A DNA stretch of 64,000 nt from an uncultured Lachnospiraceae bacterium (GCA_902786365.1 CADACD010000003.1:62001-126000), one strand, 5' to 3'. Positions 38,252 to 47,249 are shown, numbered from the stretch's first letter. The notes: generated by a model not told the origin, from the sequence alone. Translations and numbers: made by a program.

Positions 38252-39442
38252 TTGTTAGAGATTATGACAAATGAGGCAGAGGCAGCAGCTAAGATTATTG
38301 TGGTAGGTGTAGGTGGAGCCGGAAACAATGCCGTTAACAGAATGATAGATGAGAGTATAGGTGGCGTTGAATTTATTGGAATTAATACAGATAAGCAGGC
38401 ACTTGCAGATTGTAAAGCTCCTACGGTACTTCAGGTAGGCGAAAAACTCACAAAAGGACTTGGATGCGGAGCTGTTCCTGAGATTGGAGAGAAAGCAGCT
38501 GAAGAAAATATTGATGATATTGCAGAAGCTATTTCAGGTGCAGATATGGTATTTGTCACATGTGGTATGGGTGGCGGAACAGGAACCGGTGCAGCTCCTG
38601 TTGTTGCAAGAATTGCCAAAGAGCAGGGAATACTTACTGTAGGTGTTGTGACAAAGCCTTTCAGATTTGAGGCAAGAGCGAGAATGAACAATGCACTTGG
38701 CGGTATTGAAAAGTTAAAACAGAATGTGGATACATTGATTGTGATACCAAATGATAAACTTTTGGAGATAGTTGACAGAAGAACAACAATTCCGGAAGCA
38801 TTGAAAAAAGCGGATGAAGTATTACAGCAGGCTGTACAGGGAATTACAGATTTGATTAATGTTCCGGCATTGATTAATCTTGACTTTGCAGATGTCCAGA
38901 CAGTTATGAAGGACAAGGGTGTTGCTCATATCGGTATTGGTGTATCAAAGGGTGAAGACAAAGCAATTGAAGCAGTTCAGACAGCTGTAGCTTCTCCACT
39001 TCTTGAGACAACTATCCAGGGTGCTACACATGTGATTATTAATATCTCAGGAGACATCAGTCTTGCAGATGCGAATGATGCAGCAAGCTATGTGGAGGAA
39101 CTGACAGGTGAAGATATTGAGGTAATCTTCGGTGCAAGATATGATGATACATACCCAGACGAGTGTACAGTAACAGTTATCGCTACAGGGCTTGATGACG
39201 AGACAACAAAGAACCCGGCGTTTAATGCTGCAGCAAAGAGTACAGGTGTAAAACCATTGGTAAAACCGGTAAACAGACCAAATAAAGATTTAAGACCGTT
39301 TGCAAGTTCAAACCAGAGAACTGTGCAACAGTCATCACAGAGAACATCTTCATATACAAGACCGGTTGCATCACCACGAAACATCGATGAGAGACCGATT
39401 AATGTTCCGGAGTTTCTTAAGAAAAACAGAAATGAAAATTAG
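38252..39442 (+). CDS. ftsZ: Cell-division GTPase FtsZ
   Basis: The tubulin-like GTPase that forms the Z-ring; 396 residues. The tubulin signature [13 protein letters not shown] starts at about residue 106, the N-terminal Rossmann loop is [14 protein letters not shown], and the T7 synergy loop is [13 protein letters not shown] variable Gln/Ser/Arg linker leads to the conserved C-terminal peptide [14 protein letters not shown], which binds FtsA, SepF or EzrA-type partners. The start is TTG 38252: AAGGAGG (38237-38243) is 8 bp upstream; ATG 38264 would be too far. A strong terminator ends the cluster. Confidence 0.97.
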   Translation: MLEIMTNEAEAAAKIIVVGVGGAGNNAVNRMIDESIGGVEFIGINTDKQALADCKAPTVLQVGEKLTKGLGCGAVPEIGEKAAEENIDDIAEAISGADMVFVTCGMGGGTGTGAAPVVARIAKEQGILTVGVVTKPFRFEARARMNNALGGIEKLKQNVDTLIVIPNDKLLEIVDRRTTIPEALKKADEVLQQAVQGITDLINVPALINLDFADVQTVMKDKGVAHIGIGVSKGEDKAIEAVQTAVASPLLETTIQGATHVIINISGDISLADANDAASYVEELTGEDIEVIFGARYDDTYPDECTVTVIATGLDDETTKNPAFNAAAKSTGVKPLVKPVNRPNKDLRPFASSNQRTVQQSSQRTSSYTRPVASPRNIDERPINVPEFLKKNRNEN

Positions 39443-39485
39443 TAAGGAAAGCTGAATGAAGCTTATCGTATATCAAATATTAATC

Positions 39486-39524
39486 AAAGCAACAGTATGC
39501 TAAGTTATACTGTTGCTTTTTTTT
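39486..39524 (+). terminator. Intrinsic terminator after ftsZ
   Basis: A perfect 13-bp stem (39486-39498 with 39507-39519), an 8-nt loop and a run of Ts to 39524 mark the end of the dcw transcript. Confidence 0.9.
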
Positions 39525-39588
39525 GTTTATTAGGAAATTTTTGTCAGATTTTAGCATAAAGTTTTAATAGATGGCAGACAGAAAACGA

Positions 39589-39617
39589 CAGACAATGCAT
39601 AATGTTTATTATATAAT
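39589..39617 (+). promoter_or_regulatory. Candidate promoter of the spoIIGA-sigE operon
   Basis: A perfect TATAAT at 39612-39617 is preceded 17 bp upstream by the poor -35 CAGACA (39589-39594). On the minus strand TGTCGTT (39584-39590) resembles a Spo0A box, TGTCGAA, with two mismatches. The Bacillus spoIIG operon has a SigA promoter with a weak or misplaced -35 that needs Spo0A; a similar design here is a guess. Confidence 0.35.
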
Positions 39618-39644
39618 GCGTATTGCCGAAACGGGGAGGGACAA

Positions 39645-40502
39645 ATGAATGGTGAAAGCTATGTTATATATGTAGATGTGTTTTTTTTGATTAATTTTAT
39701 CATGGATTATATTGTGATAAAACTGACATCAATGGTGATGAGACAAAAGTGCAGGCGTATAAGGATATGTTCTGCTGCCATGTTTGGAGCAATGTACAGT
39801 GTCGTGATTCTAAAGCCACTTTCCAACCACTTATCAGGTCTGACACTGATTAGTATATTCATTGCATTAATTATGATATTCATTGCATTTGGCTATCAGG
39901 ATCTGACTACATATTTAAAGAATGTAATATTTTTGACAATTGTATCTTTTTTGTTTAGCGGGGTGATGAACTATATTTATTACTCGACACAGATGGGTTC
40001 CATCATCAATGAGACGATTCATGGAACATCTAATAAAAGTATGAATGCCAGAAAATTTGTTACCGTAACGGTGATAGCATATTTTATTATGGTGTTTGTT
40101 ACAAGATTTGTGACAGCACATAAAAAAGATATGAACCTGATTTTTGATGTGATGTTAAGTTATAATGGTAAATCAGTAGTTGCAAGGGCTCTTTTGGATA
40201 CAGGGAATAGTCTGACAGAACCTTTAAGCGGAGAGATGGTACATATCGCAGAGTATAAAATTATAAAACCCATGTTGGAAGGAGATGAAAGAGCAGAAGG
40301 AAATATCTATGTGATACCATTTCATTCAGTAGGGGAGGAAAATGGTATGATGTATGGTTTGAGAATAGACGAAATGGTGGTTGTGGTTGATGGAACACCA
40401 AAGTTTGTTCCTAAACCGGTTATTGCGGTGTATCATGGACAATTGTCAAAATCAGAGAAATATTCTATGATACTGAACAGGGATACACTAGAGGGAGTTT
40501 AA
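39645..40502 (+). CDS. spoIIGA: Sigma-E processing peptidase SpoIIGA
   Basis: A membrane aspartic protease of 285 residues that cleaves the pro-sequence from SigE after asymmetric septation. About five hydrophobic helices occupy the first 160 residues. The C-terminal cytosolic domain has the aspartic protease motif LLDTGNSLTEP with Asp185. GGGGAGGGA precedes the ATG. The gene for its substrate, sigE, follows after 37 bp. Confidence 0.95.
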   Translation: MNGESYVIYVDVFFLINFIMDYIVIKLTSMVMRQKCRRIRICSAAMFGAMYSVVILKPLSNHLSGLTLISIFIALIMIFIAFGYQDLTTYLKNVIFLTIVSFLFSGVMNYIYYSTQMGSIINETIHGTSNKSMNARKFVTVTVIAYFIMVFVTRFVTAHKKDMNLIFDVMLSYNGKSVVARALLDTGNSLTEPLSGEMVHIAEYKIIKPMLEGDERAEGNIYVIPFHSVGEENGMMYGLRIDEMVVVVDGTPKFVPKPVIAVYHGQLSKSEKYSMILNRDTLEGV

Positions 40503-40539
40503 AACAGAGAGTATAAATAGTTTGACAGAGGTGTAAAAT

Positions 40540-41280
40540 ATGTTAATAAAGGTTTCTGTTCCGAACAGAATGCAGTTTAAGGTGATTCCAAATATTAAAA
40601 ATATTCTGTTTGGCAAAAAAGGGGAGATTCATTACATAGGCGGAGCAGATATACTTCCGCCGCCGCTTGAGGCAGAAGAAGAGCAGGATATCATATGCAG
40701 GCTGAATACAGAGGAGGAGATAGAGGCAAAGAAGATACTCATAGAAAGGAATCTGAGGCTTGTCGTATATATAGCGAAAAAATTTGATAATACGGGAATC
40801 GGTGTAGAAGATTTGATATCGATTGGAACAATCGGATTGATAAAGTCAATCAATACATTTGATCCGGAAAAAAATATTAAACTTGCCACATATGCATCAA
40901 GGTGTATCGAAAACGAGATATTAATGTATTTGAGAAGAACAAGTAAAACAAAAATGGAAGTTTCGATAGATGAACCACTGAATGTGGACTGGGATGGAAA
41001 CGAGCTTCTTCTGTCAGATGTATTGGGAACAGAAGAAGATGTGATTTCGAAAAACATCGAAGATGAGGTGGAACGAAAAATTCTCATAAAAGCGGTTTCA
41101 AAACTGAATAAAAGGGAAAGGACAATTGTGGAGCTCCGGTTTGGTCTTAATAATGAAAATGGAGAGGAACTCACACAAAAAGAAGTTGCAGACATGCTGG
41201 GAATATCCCAGTCATATATATCAAGGCTGGAAAAAAAGATTATTGGAAGGCTGAAAAAAGAAATAGTAAAAAGCTATTAG
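40540..41280 (+). CDS. sigE: Sporulation sigma factor SigE (pro-form)
   Basis: The early mother-cell sigma factor, 246 residues. The first ~30 residues are the amphipathic pro-sequence; the processing region [16 protein letters not shown] matches the SigE pattern where SpoIIGA cuts. Sigma-70 region 2 ([48 protein letters not shown]) and region 4 ([20 protein letters not shown]) are complete; region 3 is reduced as usual. In most spore formers sigG comes next; here it is 5 kb downstream. Confidence 0.96.
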   Translation: MLIKVSVPNRMQFKVIPNIKNILFGKKGEIHYIGGADILPPPLEAEEEQDIICRLNTEEEIEAKKILIERNLRLVVYIAKKFDNTGIGVEDLISIGTIGLIKSINTFDPEKNIKLATYASRCIENEILMYLRRTSKTKMEVSIDEPLNVDWDGNELLLSDVLGTEEDVISKNIEDEVERKILIKAVSKLNKRERTIVELRFGLNNENGEELTQKEVADMLGISQSYISRLEKKIIGRLKKEIVKSY

Positions 41281-41448
41281 GGAGCAGGCGTTATATCTGA
41301 ATGGTAAAAGCTGTTGTAAGCAGTAACCGGTAAGGCAGATGTAACGTCTGCTGTTTCATAAATAGTTCATCTTTTTATGTACAGATACGACGTATCAGCC
41401 TATGTATCCCGCCCTGTGAATAGTAACATGAAATTTCTTCAAATTGCT

Positions 41449-41477
41449 TTGACAGTAATTGTGAATTGTGATATAGT
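41449..41477 (+). promoter_or_regulatory. Strong SigA promoter for the lipoprotein gene at 41548
   Basis: Consensus TTGACA (41449-41454), a 17-bp spacer and TATAGT (41472-41477), 70 bp before the ATG. A weak hairpin (41335-41341 with 41345-41351) without a good T-run lies between sigE and this promoter. The gene is thus transcribed apart from sigE in growing cells. Confidence 0.75.
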
Positions 41478-41547
41478 AAAGAATGGTTTTATGGCTACCG
41501 AATTTAGTATTTTTTGATAATTTAACAATTTGAAAGGAAACAATACA

Positions 41548-42738
41548 ATGAAGAAACATATAGTGAAACGAGCAGCAGTATTATCAGTTGCCGCTGTTGT
41601 GGCAATGACAACGTTTACAGGATGTGGCAGCAAGAAAGACGAAGAAAATGCTTCTGCAAGAAAAGTTGTAGATTATGATATTAATGATTATGTGACATTA
41701 GGTCAATACACAGGTCTTGATATTAATGAAAAGATTGAGACAGTGACAGATGCGGATGTACAGAGCACACTTGATAGTATTATTAAAGAACATACCACAT
41801 ACGAAACTGTAGCTGGTAGAAATGTTGTTCTGGGAGATAAAGTTATTATCGATTATACAAGAACAGCAGAAGGTCAGGATGATGTGGTTCAGGCAGATTT
41901 TGAGTTGACAGTAGGTAATCAGAGTCTTGGAGAAGAATTTGATGAAAAGCTTCTTGATGTGGCAAGTGGTGCTAATATCACATTTACTCTTGATGAGACT
42001 TCATATGATAGTGAAACAGGAGAAGAGGGAACAATTCAGGCAACATATAATGTGACTGTCAAAGAGATACAGCAGGCAGTTGTGCCGGAAGTGACAGATG
42101 CATTCATTGCTGAAAATACAGATTATGATACAGTTGAGGCATATAAAGAAGCAAAGAAAAAAGAACTTGAAGAGGAGAATGCAAGTAATGCCAAGAGTAC
42201 GACACAGGCAGAACTTTTAAATATGATTATTGAAGGATCACAAGTATCCGGTTGCCCTGCATTTATCTATAATATGAATTACAATTCCGTAGTACAGTCA
42301 TACGCACTCTATGGTTCTCATTTCGGTGCAGACCTTGAAACATATCTTGGCTATGCGGGAAAGACAATGGATGATTTAAAGAATGATGCGGTTGAAATGA
42401 CAAAGCAGACATTAGTGATAGAAGCGATTGTGAAAGATGCAGGAATTGATATAACAGATGAACAGTTTGATGAAAAACTGAATGAGTATGTGGAAAAATA
42501 CGACAGTTTTAATTCAACAGATGATGTTTTAAAAGCATTTTCGCGTGAAGAATTATTATTTGATATGAGAAGAGATGTAGCAATAGAGTACATTTATGAA
42601 AATAATAATGTAAATCAGGTGATGGTATCAAATGAAGTATCATCAGATGATGTGGTAATATCAGATGTTGATTCAGAAGATATTGAAACATCGGAAGATG
42701 AACAATTAGATGATAATGAAACATCAGAAGATGAGTAA
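41548..42738 (+). CDS. Trigger-factor-like peptidyl-prolyl isomerase lipoprotein
   Basis: A 396-residue exported lipoprotein. The signal peptide ends in TTFTGC with the acylation Cys26. The mature part resembles the FKBP-type PPIase domain of trigger factor (LGDKVIIDYTRTAEG; LTVGNQSLGEEFDEKLLDVA) followed by a trigger-factor C-terminal helical chaperone domain (TEAELLN-type TQAELLNMIIEGSQVSGCP). It likely folds secreted proteins outside the membrane, as PrsA does; cytosolic trigger factor lacks a signal peptide. The acidic Ser/Glu/Asp tail holds a 33-nt duplication, and the stop TAA 42736-42738 lies where the first copy has CAA. ATG 41548 follows GAAAGGA; a TTG at 41530 in frame is upstream of that site. 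Confidence 0.88.
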   Translation: MKKHIVKRAAVLSVAAVVAMTTFTGCGSKKDEENASARKVVDYDINDYVTLGQYTGLDINEKIETVTDADVQSTLDSIIKEHTTYETVAGRNVVLGDKVIIDYTRTAEGQDDVVQADFELTVGNQSLGEEFDEKLLDVASGANITFTLDETSYDSETGEEGTIQATYNVTVKEIQQAVVPEVTDAFIAENTDYDTVEAYKEAKKKELEEENASNAKSTTQAELLNMIIEGSQVSGCPAFIYNMNYNSVVQSYALYGSHFGADLETYLGYAGKTMDDLKNDAVEMTKQTLVIEAIVKDAGIDITDEQFDEKLNEYVEKYDSFNSTDDVLKAFSREELLFDMRRDVAIEYIYENNNVNQVMVSNEVSSDDVVISDVDSEDIETSEDEQLDDNETSEDE

Positions 42739-42756
42739 TTAGATGATAATGAAGCA
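42691..42756 (+). repeat. 33-nt tandem duplication spanning the lipoprotein stop codon
   Basis: Two adjacent 33-nt units (42691-42723 and 42724-42756) match at 29 positions. Both are in the lipoprotein frame; codon 5 is CAA in the first and TAA (the stop) in the second. After the stop the same frame runs on with Asp/Glu/Ser codons to TAA at about 42787-42789. Confidence 0.85.
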
Positions 42757-42834
42757 TCAGATGATGAAGAATCAGATGAAGATGAATAATCAGATAGTAA
42801 ACAGTAAGATGTCAGTTTATGATTAACATATATA

Positions 42835-42877
42835 CAGACAGCTAATGAAGAATGGGCTTTATTGGCTGTCTGATTTT
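42835..42877 (+). terminator. Intrinsic terminator after the lipoprotein gene
   Basis: A 12-bp stem with one G-T pair (42835-42846 with 42861-42872) followed by ATTTTAC. The T-run is short but the stem is strong. Confidence 0.6.
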
Positions 42878-42930
42878 ACTTATATATAGAGAATGCATTA
42901 CAGAGAGTGTATATTGATGGAGGAATTGAG

Positions 42931-43488
42931 ATGGAAATGAAAAAACTTGTTAGTAATTTGAAAGGTCATTTACAGACTGTGTTGAAACATAAAAAAGAAG
43001 TAATGTTTAACTGTTTTAAATGTGGATTGATTATTCAGGGAATGATACATGATTTGTCTAAGTTTTCTCCGTCAGAACTTGTGCCAAGTGTCATAAACTT
43101 TCAAGGCGATAGAAGTCCTAATGAAGGAGAAAGAGAAAAATATGGATATTCAAAGGCATGGATGCATCACAAGGGGAGAAATAAGCATCATTTTGAATAT
43201 TGGACAGATTACAGTACACAGACAAGAGAACTTGAGCCGGTGGAGATTCCTAAAAGATATGTCGTAGAAATGTTTTGTGACAGAGTTGCCGCAAGCAAAA
43301 TTTATCTAGGTGAAAATTATGATGATTCTGCACCTCTTAATTATTTCTTGAAGGGAAAGAAAAAAAGAAAAATTCACCAGAAGTCAGGAGAACAGCTTGA
43401 AAGACTTCTAAGAATGTTAGAGGAAAAAGGAGAGGAGGAAACTTTCAAATATATACGCAGAGCTTTATTTTTACATAAGGAGTTGTAA
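42931..43488 (+). CDS. DUF5662-like protein of unknown function
   Basis: A 185-residue cytosolic protein. I recognise a likeness to the DUF5662 family, whose function is not known. Its marks are clustered His and Asp residues that could bind metal: GMIHDLSKFSPSE (an HD pair) and AWMHHKGRNKHHFEYW (four or more His), reminiscent of HD-type hydrolases. The C-terminus is basic (KGKKKRKIHQK). ATG 42931 is 7 bp after GGAGG; a GTG at 42907 in frame precedes it. It follows a terminator and is followed by a membrane GDPD gene 29 bp later, perhaps as one operon. The biochemical role cannot be inferred. Confidence 0.7.
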   Translation: MEMKKLVSNLKGHLQTVLKHKKEVMFNCFKCGLIIQGMIHDLSKFSPSELVPSVINFQGDRSPNEGEREKYGYSKAWMHHKGRNKHHFEYWTDYSTQTRELEPVEIPKRYVVEMFCDRVAASKIYLGENYDDSAPLNYFLKGKKKRKIHQKSGEQLERLLRMLEEKGEEETFKYIRRALFLHKEL

Positions 43489-43517
43489 ATCGTGGTACAT
43501 TTTGGAAGGAAGTGCTT

Positions 43518-45341
43518 ATGAATCAATTTGGTATTGCAATTAAGATGTTGAAAAAAAATTTAAAAAGTATAGTGATTTTTGAGGCTGTCTATCAATTATT
43601 TACAACAGCAATATTTACCCCGTTAATAGCGCAGATGGTAAGGCTGGCATTACATCTTGCGGGTATTAATTACCTTACTAATTCGAGAGTGATGGATTTT
43701 CTTTCTAAGCCTACCACAATAGCCATTTTGTTTCTGACAATTGTGTTTGTGGCGATTTTTAGTTTTATGGAAATAGGAGCCATATGTTACTGTTATAATA
43801 TGTCATATCATGGATATGATACCAATGTGACAGATATGATAAGAGAAGGAATCAGAGCAGGCTTAAGACTGCTTGGAAATAAGAATTTTCTGATGTTATT
43901 TTTTGTGATTATTATTATGCCTATAACACATCTTGGAACAATTGTAAAATACATTTCGTCTGTTCAGGTTGTGGAATTTCTGATAGAATTTATGAAATTA
44001 CAGCATAATGTAATAAGAAATATTATTATTTGTTATGCATTTTTTGCAGTCATCGCAATAGTATGGATTAGCAGCATTTATTATTACTGTGTGGAAAAGA
44101 TGAATTTTAGAAATGCAAGACGGGCAAGTATTTCATTAAATAAAAAGAGGTATCCGCAACTGGTAATGTCATATATGATCTGGCAGATTTTCTTTGCAGC
44201 TGTGTTGGTTTTTGTATATATAGTTCTGACTTTTGTTATTACAAGAATATTGATGATCTTTCTCAAAAGTAAATTAGCATATACGATTTCATTATATGTG
44301 GCAAAAAGAATTTATGAAGTCGCGCAAACACTATATTCATGTATGATTACACCAATTTCACTTTCAATTCTCGGTGGCTGCTATTATTCAAGAAAGAAAA
44401 AAACAAATGAACAGATAGTGATTCCTGTTATCAAAGAAAAAAAGACAGCAGTTGAGAAAAATGCCTTTTTGAAATTGAAAAAAACAATCTCTGTAGTTGT
44501 GATTATATCAGCATTTTTAAATATTTTATATGTCAGTTTTGATATAGGAATTTCCGGAATATATAATGTACAGTTGTTTAACAAACCAGTAGTAGCAGCC
44601 CATAGAGGATATTCGGCAGAAGCACCTGAAAATACGATTCCTGCATTTGAGGCTGCCATTGACCATTTTTCGGATTATGCTGAACTGGATGTGCAAGAGA
44701 CAAAGGATGGAGAAGTGATTGTTATGCATGATTCCAATTTCAAAAGGGTTGCGGGAATAGATAAGAATGTGTGGGAAGTTACCTATGATGAAATACAAGA
44801 TTATGATGTTGGCAAATGGTATTCGGATGAGTTTGAAGGAACGCGGATACCAACACTAAAAGAAGTTCTTGAGATGTCAAAAGACAGACTTCGGTTAAAT
44901 ATTGAGATTAAACTGACCGGGCACGAAAAAAATCTTGAAGAGTCTGTCGTAAGAATGATAGAAGAATATGAAATGGAAGAAGCGTGCGTAGTTACATCAT
45001 TTCAGTCAAAGGCACTTAAGAATGTTAAAAGATACAATGAAAATATAAAAACAGGATATATCTTAAAGGTTGCATATGGAGATTTTTCAGGTTTAATGTA
45101 TGCAGATGCTCTTAGTGTGAAATATACTTTTGCAAGTGCGGCTTTTATTAACAGTATACACAGTTCAGGGAAAAAAGTTTATGTATGGACAGTAAATTCA
45201 TCAGATTTGATTTATGAGATGCTTAAGCGGGGCGCTGATATGATTATTACAGACGATCCTGTACTTGCAAAAGAAACCATTACCTCATATGAGACAAATC
45301 CATATGTTGTAAAACTCATTAAGATATACATGAAAAAATAA
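43518..45341 (+). CDS. Membrane-anchored glycerophosphodiester phosphodiesterase
   Basis: A 607-residue protein. The first ~330 residues hold about six to eight hydrophobic helices of the membrane domain that accompanies some GDPDs. One further helix (about 325-345) leads to an extracytoplasmic GDPD catalytic domain: VVAAHRGYSAEAPENT, ELDVQETKDGEVIVMHD and the late VYVWTVN and ITDDPVLA, with the His, Glu and Asp residues of the family. It likely splits glycerophosphodiesters or polyglycerol phosphate outside the cell; substrate unknown. The start is ATG 43518 with GGAAGGA 7 bp upstream; a GTG at 43512 is closer than usual. thiD follows by 19 bp. Confidence 0.9.
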   Translation: MNQFGIAIKMLKKNLKSIVIFEAVYQLFTTAIFTPLIAQMVRLALHLAGINYLTNSRVMDFLSKPTTIAILFLTIVFVAIFSFMEIGAICYCYNMSYHGYDTNVTDMIREGIRAGLRLLGNKNFLMLFFVIIIMPITHLGTIVKYISSVQVVEFLIEFMKLQHNVIRNIIICYAFFAVIAIVWISSIYYYCVEKMNFRNARRASISLNKKRYPQLVMSYMIWQIFFAAVLVFVYIVLTFVITRILMIFLKSKLAYTISLYVAKRIYEVAQTLYSCMITPISLSILGGCYYSRKKKTNEQIVIPVIKEKKTAVEKNAFLKLKKTISVVVIISAFLNILYVSFDIGISGIYNVQLFNKPVVAAHRGYSAEAPENTIPAFEAAIDHFSDYAELDVQETKDGEVIVMHDSNFKRVAGIDKNVWEVTYDEIQDYDVGKWYSDEFEGTRIPTLKEVLEMSKDRLRLNIEIKLTGHEKNLEESVVRMIEEYEMEEACVVTSFQSKALKNVKRYNENIKTGYILKVAYGDFSGLMYADALSVKYTFASAAFINSIHSSGKKVYVWTVNSSDLIYEMLKRGADMIITDDPVLAKETITSYETNPYVVKLIKIYMKK

Positions 45342-45360
45342 TAAAATAATGGAGATAATG

Positions 45361-46173
45361 ATGGACAGCAGAAATGAAATATCAGAGATAAAAAAGGTTT
45401 TAACTATTGCAGGCTCGGATTCAAGTGGTGGAGCGGGAATACAGGCTGATTTAAAGACGATACAGGCACATAATATGTATGGAATGAGTGTGATAACATC
45501 TGTCACAGCACAGAATACAACAGGCGTATATGGAATATATGATGTGCCACCGGAATTTGTAGAAAAACAGATAGATGCTGTATTTCGGGATATAAGGCCG
45601 GATGCAGTTAAAATTGGAATGGTTTCTAATAAAGACATCATTAAGGTGATAGTAAAAAAATTAAAAGAATACAAGCCTGATATCATAGTTGCTGATACGG
45701 TGATGGTATCGACAAGCGGATGTATGCTTATTAAAGAAGAGGCGATGAGAGAGCTTATAGAAGAACTGTTTCCGATAGCAGATATTATCACACCTAATGT
45801 CCCTGAAGCAGAGGTATTAAGCGGTATAGAGATTCGAACAGAAAATGATATGTTAAATGCAGTTGAAATAATTTCAAAAAATAACAAGGCGGTGTTATTA
45901 AAAGGCGGGCATATAGGAGAACAGGCAAATGATTTGCTACGGGTTCACAATCAAAATTATTGGTTCAAAGCCAAAAGAGTCGACAATGATAATACACATG
46001 GAACAGGATGCACGCTATCGTCAGCAATCGCATGTGAGCTGGCAGGTGGAAAAGAACTTAGTGAAGCTGTCAGAGCTGCAAAAAGGTATGTCTTAAGTGC
46101 TATCAGTGCAGGGCTGAACCTTGGGAATGGCAGTGGACCTCTATGGCATAATGTGGATTTAGACAAGAGATAA
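45361..46173 (+). CDS. thiD: HMP/HMP-P kinase (ThiD; possible pyridoxal kinase activity)
   Basis: A ribokinase-fold enzyme of 270 residues that phosphorylates hydroxymethylpyrimidine and its phosphate in thiamine synthesis. Signatures are LTIAGSDSSGGAGIQADLKT, a GMV-containing strand, TPNVPEAEVLSG and the anion hole DNTHGTGCTLSSAIA. Some Firmicute ThiD proteins also act on pyridoxine; sequence alone does not decide. ATG 45361 sits 6 bp after GGAG; ATG codons at 45349 and 45358 also lie in frame. Other thiamine synthesis genes are absent here, though thiN is in the window at 23751. Confidence 0.92.
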   Translation: MDSRNEISEIKKVLTIAGSDSSGGAGIQADLKTIQAHNMYGMSVITSVTAQNTTGVYGIYDVPPEFVEKQIDAVFRDIRPDAVKIGMVSNKDIIKVIVKKLKEYKPDIIVADTVMVSTSGCMLIKEEAMRELIEELFPIADIITPNVPEAEVLSGIEIRTENDMLNAVEIISKNNKAVLLKGGHIGEQANDLLRVHNQNYWFKAKRVDNDNTHGTGCTLSSAIACELAGGKELSEAVRAAKRYVLSAISAGLNLGNGSGPLWHNVDLDKR

Positions 46174-46279
46174 GTGGTATCTATTTCCATATAAATCATA
46201 TTGTAAAAAGTATAAAATATTCCCATTTCGTTAATCATTTTAAATGGATATAAATTTAAGATGATGGAGGAATGGGAAT

Positions 46280-47062
46280 ATGTCTCTTTATAAGGTCGAA
46301 ATATGTGGGGTAAACACATCGAAACTTCCGCTGCTTACAGAGAAAGAAAAGGAAGAACTATGGGATAAAATAGAAAAGGGAGACAAAGAGGCAAGAGAAA
46401 AATTTATACAGGGAAATTTAAGACTTGTGTTAAGTATTACAAAGAGATTTGCGGGCAATAATGAAAACATTGATGATTTATTTCAGATTGGCTGTATTGG
46501 TCTTATTAAGGCGATAGACAATTTTGATAGAAGTGTGGGAGTCAAATTTTCAACATATGCAGTTCCGATGATAATGGGAGAGATAAGGAGATTTTTAAGA
46601 GACAATAATTCAATCAGAGTAAGTCGTTCATTGAAAGATATTGCATACAAAGCGATATATACAAAGGAAATGTTAATCAAATCGGGACATAAAGAGCCGA
46701 CAGTTGCAGATATTGCAAATGAACTTGGGATTGAAAAAGAAGAGATTGTGTACGCACTTGATGCGATACAAAGCCCGGTTTCATTATATGAGCCTGTATA
46801 TTCTGAAGGTGGAGATACACTTTATGTAATGGATCAGATTAGCGATAAAAATAATAAGGAAGATGCATGGGTGGAAAAACTTGTTCTTTCCGATGCATTA
46901 AAAAGACTGAATGAAAGAGAAAGAAATATCATAGAAATGAGATTTTTTAAGGGTTCCACCCAGATGGAGGTTGCGAATGAAATCGGCATATCACAGGCAC
47001 AGGTCAGCAGACTAGAAAAAAATGCACTAAAATCTATGAAAAATTATCTTACACAGAAATAA
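46280..47062 (+). CDS. sigG: Sporulation sigma factor SigG
   Basis: The late forespore sigma factor, 260 residues. The N-terminal stretch YKVEICGVNTSKLPLLT is diagnostic of SigG. Regions 2 (GNLRLVLSITKRF, DLFQIGCIGLIKAIDNFD, STYAVPMIMGEIRRFLRD), 3 and 4 (MEVANEIGISQAQVSRLEK) are complete. GGAGG is 11 bp before the ATG. The 106-bp upstream gap after thiD contains no promoter I can assign; a SigF- or SigG-type promoter would be expected. It is separated from sigE by four non-sporulation genes. Confidence 0.96.
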   Translation: MSLYKVEICGVNTSKLPLLTEKEKEELWDKIEKGDKEAREKFIQGNLRLVLSITKRFAGNNENIDDLFQIGCIGLIKAIDNFDRSVGVKFSTYAVPMIMGEIRRFLRDNNSIRVSRSLKDIAYKAIYTKEMLIKSGHKEPTVADIANELGIEKEEIVYALDAIQSPVSLYEPVYSEGGDTLYVMDQISDKNNKEDAWVEKLVLSDALKRLNERERNIIEMRFFKGSTQMEVANEIGISQAQVSRLEKNALKSMKNYLTQK

Positions 47063-47249
47063 ATAAAAAAGCTGTAGAAGCGGTTAAATTGTAAAATTCA
47101 GTAACAATTTTAAATTCTGTGAATAGTATTAGTATAAGGGAAAAGTAATTTTTATTCGCCGGATAATTTTAGTGTAGAAAGATGGTAAGAAACACTTCAT
47201 GAATCTGATAAATGTTAATATATCGTCCGGCGATATTTTAGGAGTGGAT

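Noticed and set aside
40632..41195. Minus-strand open frame of 187 codons inside sigE
   Set aside because: Shadow of the sigma-factor reading frame; Ser/Phe-rich with no support.
41335..41351. Hairpin after sigE as a terminator
   Set aside because: Seven base pairs with a 3-nt loop but followed by TGTTTC, no T-run; too weak to list as a terminator.
45285..45887. Minus-strand open frame of 200 codons across the GDPD-thiD junction
   Set aside because: Overlaps two well-supported genes antisense and lacks initiation signals.
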